A DNA stretch of 64,000 nucleotides from Brachycybe producta (lineage: Eukaryota > Arthropoda > Diplopoda > Playtdesmida > Andrognathidae): contig JAUPFP010000028.1 in NCBI GenBank assembly GCA_036925085.1, positions 1,667,501-1,731,500 on the forward strand. Direction: 5' to 3'. The position numbers and the translations under genes were made by a program. Positions within the stretch are counted from its first letter, which is position 1. Every line of letters begins with the position of its first letter. The notes under the pieces were generated by a model. The model saw only the letters and a program-made list of their open reading frames with translations. It was not told where the DNA came from and did not search any database. Positions 59,427 through 64,000 of the stretch are shown here, piece after piece.

Positions 59427-60198
59427 GTAGATACCAATTATATTGGTATTTTGAGCACTGTAATTTATTTTCTTTGGCTTTTCTTTCTCTCCTTTTCTCA
59501 GACTGAATACCGACTGAAAATAGACTTTATTTAACGTAAAAATGTTGAAACAAGTTCAGCTTATTTTTATGCCAAAAAATAAAATTAAATAATTTAAATT
59601 ATATAAAAAAAAAATCTATTTTCAGTCGCATTTTTTGTTTGCATTTTTCTGCATGCAAAACCTTGACCGTAAACTAAGGTCCCACGTGCAGAAAAAAAAT
59701 TAATTTAAAATAGATTTTCTCTTAATTAAGAAATTCTATTAGAATAGAATTATTTAAATTAGATAAATAATATTTTCTGTTGATTTTTTTTCTGTATGGT
59801 GGGATTTCGACCTAAGAATGATTTGAAAGCAACAATTCACGTATTTTCTTTTTTAACAAAAAAAAAACAACTTCATATTTGGGGTTTTTTTTCAACAAAG
59901 ATTTTTTGAAAAAAACGTATCAATCTCTAAACATTTTTTGTTAGTACTTTAGGCTTATACATCAATATCCGAATATTTTTTTTTTCAGCTTGTAATTCTA
60001 TTGACTTGTTGGGGGTAAATGCGTTAATTGAAATCTGAAATAGCGTTATCTGAAAACGTCAGGCCTCTCAGTCACTTCTTTTGATAAAAGAAAAAGTTGA
60101 TTTGTTTTCTTTGACCATTCAGAAGGGTCTATTGGTCAGAACCATCAAAATGATTTTTTTTTCTATGGTTTAGAAGAAAACAAAAATCTTTTTTCTCC

Positions 60199-60343
60199 AC
60201 AGCAGCTTTGACCCGCTCCACTCTACCGCCCTACTGGACGGATGGACGGACGGGGCTCCATTCAATTTAGATGTATGTCGTTTGGAAGCCTTTTTTTCTC
60301 CGCGCCGCGCCGCGCCGCCCCACCGACCTAGTGGACTCTCAGC
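60199..60343. mobile_element. Truncated relative of the TTAA MITE at 26322
   Basis: The right end CCTAGTGGACTCTCAGC followed by TTAA matches the 26322-26563 element. CCGCTCCACTCTACCGCC and GGACGGATGGACGGACGG resemble its interior. The left end is not recognisable. Confidence 0.5.
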
Positions 60344-61089
60344 TTAAAGAAAAAAGTAGTTGTTGCAAAGGGCGCATAATTTTTCCCACAATTATCATTT
60401 TAAAAATTTCAAATATAGACCCTAAACTTTTGATTTTAATTAATTTAATTTTTAAAAATTTTGTAATTTAAATGAAATAATGTTTACAAACAACGTTTTC
60501 TTCAGTAACAACGATTAGCATTGAAGCTAATTTGCAATGTTTTTGATTCATTTGAAAATAACTAATCCACAAATTAATGATCCTTGCTGTTTATACATTA
60601 AATTGGACTAGAAAGGCAAGAAGAGTTTCGTTTTTCATTCGATGTCCTAATTAAGATGAATTTAGTCTCCTGCTTTTTTTAAGACTTCAATAATTAGGAA
60701 GAAATTAAGGCTTTTTCATAAGGATTTCTAACTCTGAGATGGGGGGGGGGGGGAACTCTTAATAGAGAGAGGATGGAGGGTGGATGGAGTTTGGAAAGTA
60801 AAATGACTTCGACACTAATTCCTCGTAGTATCAAAGGATTAACTTTTGGAACTTCTCCACTTTGCCCCAATACATAAGGGCCTATTACAAAATAGTTTTC
60901 AAGCCTTTTTTGTGCTACTTTCTTTTTTAACTTTATTTTGATTCTTTTACTAGTAAAATTCAAACAAATTTTCAGTTATTTACTTTGTTAGTTAATTATT
61001 TTTGTGTTGCTTTTGAACTCTTGGTTAAGATTTTTTAGGAAAATTATAGTTTTAAAAAAAATGGCAACATGGTTTGTTAAAGCCTTTTT

Positions 61090-61370
61090 AGAAACAAAAA
61101 AAAACTTTCAGCTTTTTTTGTGTTAAAAACTAGAAGAGTGAAGAAATCAAGTTGACCTATTTTTTAAATTGCATATCTTTTAAAATAAACATTTTAATGC
61201 AGTTTGAAAACTATAATAACTACCGCTTTTTATTTGAGATTTGACAAAAAAAGGTTCAAATTTGTGCTAAAACTCGGCAATATAATTTTTTTTACAACTT
61301 TTTCTTTATTTCCTCTTCTAGTTTCTAATTTACGTTTAATTTATTTTTATAATTGCATATAAAAATATTA
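61090..61370. mobile_element. Family A foldback element, diverged, upstream of GAD
   Basis: AAAACTAGAAGAGTGAAGAA and CTTTTAAAATAAACATTTTA at the left, TTTCCTCTTCTAGTTTCTAA at the right. Confidence 0.5.
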
Positions 61371-62878
61371 AACCGAAGTAAAACATTTATTTTGAGTTTC
61401 AATTTTGTTAAAAAATTACTTCTTATGAGTCGTTTGTGAAATTTAAAATTTATACCAAAAGGATTTTTTGAATATTTTAATCATCTTTAACACTAATTAG
61501 TAATGAATTAATCACTAAATAATTGTTATTCTCAATGTAAACGATAAACATAAATAAAAATAATATGAGCGTAATGCAATTGTAGTAATTCGAAATAAAT
61601 ATGTTGTTTGTGTGGACGGACTGTAAAAAGTGGTCGGCGTGTGGTCGAAACCGACCACTCAAATAGACTGCCGGAAGCGGTTCTAATATAATCGAAAGAA
61701 CTGTAAAAGGTATTCGTATAAAGTCAACTCGAAGTGTTCGATTGTGGTCACATGGCGACCACTTTTTGCAGTCTATATCGACCACTAAAAATAGCTCGTC
61801 TGTGAATGCTCTTATAGTAACATTGTACACAGTAGAAAATTTGCCAAGGACATTTGTGTTACATGCTGGATCTTTGGGGTTAGTTAGTGAAGGGCTTATT
61901 TAGAATTTGATAGTTAGGTTAGGGTAAGAGGTTCTAAATAGGTTTTGCCCGAATAGGCACGTACTAGCCCGGGTGACAAGGCGGCAGATGCTGCCTGCCG
62001 CTTGTGCGCCAAACATTCACTTTTAAAAATTGCCAAGTGGATTGTGATGCACGTAATATGCATTTTATTAAGACATTCATTTTGAAAACTAAAAAATTTA
62101 AGCTATAGTTGTTAATAACATGATATGTATAGAAAATGTGATCTTTAGTAGTTAAAAATCGGAAAAAAAGCCAAAAAGGTATTGAATAAACAAGCCGACA
62201 GTAGCCGCTCAAAATTGTGAAGGTGCCGAGGGATGTTCTCATCAAACCTGTGTGGACCCCATACGTTTCTATAAACTGAAGGCCCCCTTTGGAGCCTCTC
62301 AAAATGGTGCAGCTCCTACAGCCTCTCAAATCTACGAAGCCCCGGGCTCCTAAGCATATAGAAACTGCATGAAGCCCTAGAATTCTTCTCAAAATTTTAG
62401 GTGGTCCTCGAGAACTCCTCGTCATTGTGAAATGGACATTTACGTTTATCAATATATTTAACAGCTACTTAAATTTCCAAACGTTGTTTACACATTGGGG
62501 TGCTACATAGAAAAATTGTCGCTAATTTTTGTGGCTCGCTTTTGCTTCACCTCGCCACTCGAAAATAAATATTTTTGCGAAGGGCCCGATGCCTGATAGA
62601 CCTATTGATTGCCGACCTATGAATTTGTAACTTGTACCAGAGGCAAATTAAATTGTGTTTATGTGTTGCTTCTATAAAAATACAATTTAAACCTCAGTTT
62701 TTAAAAATCAATAACTTTTTTAATTTTTTTTTTTACAAATTTTTTTGTGTAACTGCATTTTGACATGATGAATTCATTAATTATTAGACAAGTTCTCAAT
62801 GTATAGTAATTATAATTTTTGAGATATTTATTTTGAAACGATTTCAGCTGTCACTTCAGAATACTTTTTTCATCAACT

Positions 62879-63012
62879 ACACGACAAATCGGTTTACACG
62901 AAATATATTTTCGGTCCGCGTTCCTTAGAACGGGCATAGAAATTCTCTCGTTTAACAAGAAACAAAACATTCCTGTCTTTTCCATTTCGGATTAACCGGT
63001 TTTTCACTTTTA
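62879..63012. mobile_element. Family B foldback MITE, copy 4
   Basis: Left AAATCGGTTTACACGAAATA and GGTCCGCGTTCCTTAGAACG; right CCTGTCTTTTCCATTTCGGA and TTAACCGGTTTTTCAC, inverted relative to the left. Confidence 0.65.
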
Positions 63013-63544
63013 ACGATTATGTGTGAAGATATAACTTTGATTTAATTTCGAAGAGGTTGTGTGGTGGGTGGTGGTGACGACATCAGAAAAATCTTAAGAG
63101 CAAGATTGATAACTTCAGTTTGTCAGGTGTTCAGAAATTGAACTTTTTTTTTACTTAGATGATGAATCTCTCTCTCTCTCTCTTTATCTCTCTATCTCTC
63201 TATCTCTATAAAATTGATTTTTGTCATCAAAATCAAATCTCATTTTTCCCATTTTATTGATTTGCATTGAGTACAAATATACGTATGAAAGCTGACATTA
63301 TTAAATATAATAAAGAAAATAAAAGTCTATGAATAAATAATTAATTAAAAGTTTTATTAATGAATTATATTAATTATTTATTTACACATGGGACTCATTT
63401 AACAAAATGGTTTCAAAGAAAAATACGAAATTTATATAAAATAAAAATATATTTATATAATGAAAACCGTTTAACGCGGAATGGCAAGAGACAGGAATAT
63501 ATTTTTTTTTCTTGTTAAACGAATTTCTTGTTAATATATGGTTT

Positions 63545-63760
63545 ATGAACAAACAGCTGATTTCTGTCTTTCAGGTTCAAAACTAAGAGAAACTAAAAGA
63601 GTATCTTTAGAAACTAGAAGGGGATAGCTGAATTACTTAAGTGTATTTTTATGTTGATTATCTTTCAAAATAAACTTTTTATAGACAAAAGTTTTTTTTT
63701 ATTAAAAAAATACGTCTGCTTAAAGTTGGGTCATTTTCAAACATGATAGAAAAAAACATT
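63545..63760. mobile_element. Family A foldback element, left half plus centre
   Basis: AACAGCTGATTTCTGTCTTT, TTAGAAACTAGAAGGGGATA and CTTTCAAAATAAACTTTTTA, then the central TTAAAGTTGGGTCATTTTCA. The right arm is replaced by family B-like sequence (ACTTTTAACTCGAATG). Confidence 0.65.
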
Positions 63761-64000
63761 TAACCACTTTTAACTCGAATGTAAAAGACAGGACTGAAAA
63801 TATATTTTGTGTTATCCGGTTTTCTTTTGTATAAATGTTTTTCAAGTATTAAATTTAATTTAATTTTGAAAAAAAAAAAAGCAAGAAGGACCATTGACAC
63901 ACACACACGCACCTGTGTTTATATAAGTGAATAGGACCTAATCTAATTTGAAACAATAATATAAAAAAAATCAAATTGATCAGTTTACTTAATTGAGATT

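Larger units (their letters stand above)
59183..64000. other. Region upstream of the first visible GAD exon
   Basis: Should contain the 5' end of GAD or its first intron, but no N-terminal exon could be recognised. It holds a (CT)n tract (59395-59424), a truncated TTAA-type MITE (about 60199-60343), a poly-G run (about 60740-60752), family A copies (about 61090-61370 and 63545-63760), family B copies (about 62879-63012 and 63465-63540) and a mixed CT/CTAT tract (63166-63209). A possible foldback with GGTCCCACGTGCAGAAAA and inverted AATCCCACCATACAGAAAA lies at about 59680-59812. Confidence 0.5.

Noticed and set aside
61964..62452. 162-residue minus-strand ORF, the longest outside the genes
   Set aside because: The translation has no recognisable domain, the DNA has repeat-like GC-rich words (GGGCTCCTAAGC, GGAGCCTCTC), and there is no supporting splice context. 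Probably part of an unclassified old transposon.

Overview
The window is animal nuclear DNA: strongly AT-rich, intron-rich, with four recognisable protein-coding genes broken into many short exons and separated by non-coding sequence full of small foldback transposons. The protein sequences point to an invertebrate metazoan. The GAD protein reads like the insect/invertebrate Gad1 type, and the metalloprotease and BRCT protein align end to end with animal ADAM10 and TOPBP1. I cannot name the phylum from the sequence alone. Nothing prokaryotic or viral was recognised.

Layout. 1656-10788 (+) is an ADAM10/Kuzbanian-type metalloprotease lacking only its signal-peptide exon; 13 exons give about 837 residues. 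14855-26881 (+) is a complete TOPBP1-type multi-BRCT checkpoint protein; 27 exons give about 1514 residues. 28295-32673 (-) is a complete short-chain dehydrogenase/reductase of the NAD-dependent epimerase/dehydratase type; 11 exons, 369 residues. 43524-59182 (-) is glutamate decarboxylase lacking its N-terminal exon(s); 13 exons, 487 residues seen. TOPBP1 and the SDR gene are convergent. The four genes belong to unrelated processes (ectodomain shedding, ATR checkpoint, oxidoreduction, GABA synthesis), so this is ordinary linkage, not a cluster.

The rest is mostly repeats. One palindromic element family (family A, up to about 400 bp, right arm ending in a TAGTTTCTAAAACA-type sequence) recurs at least 14 times in introns and intergenic DNA. 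There are also a smaller foldback family (family B), several elements with TTAA duplications, PIF/Harbinger-like and hAT-like MITEs, one decayed hAT transposase, one tRNA-derived SINE, a 22-bp minisatellite, several microsatellites and many poly-G/poly-C runs.

Most notable points: an AT-AC (U12-type) intron in ADAM10 that exactly restores the conserved reading frame; three GC-AG introns close together in TOPBP1; a tandem CTCF-like motif pair and three DRE-like TATCGAT sites upstream of TOPBP1; three perfect CRE sites around the 5' end of the SDR gene; and a near-perfect 41-bp hairpin in an ADAM10 intron. I did not find a convincing new multi-gene system. All gene models were built by reading splice sites and protein similarity by eye.
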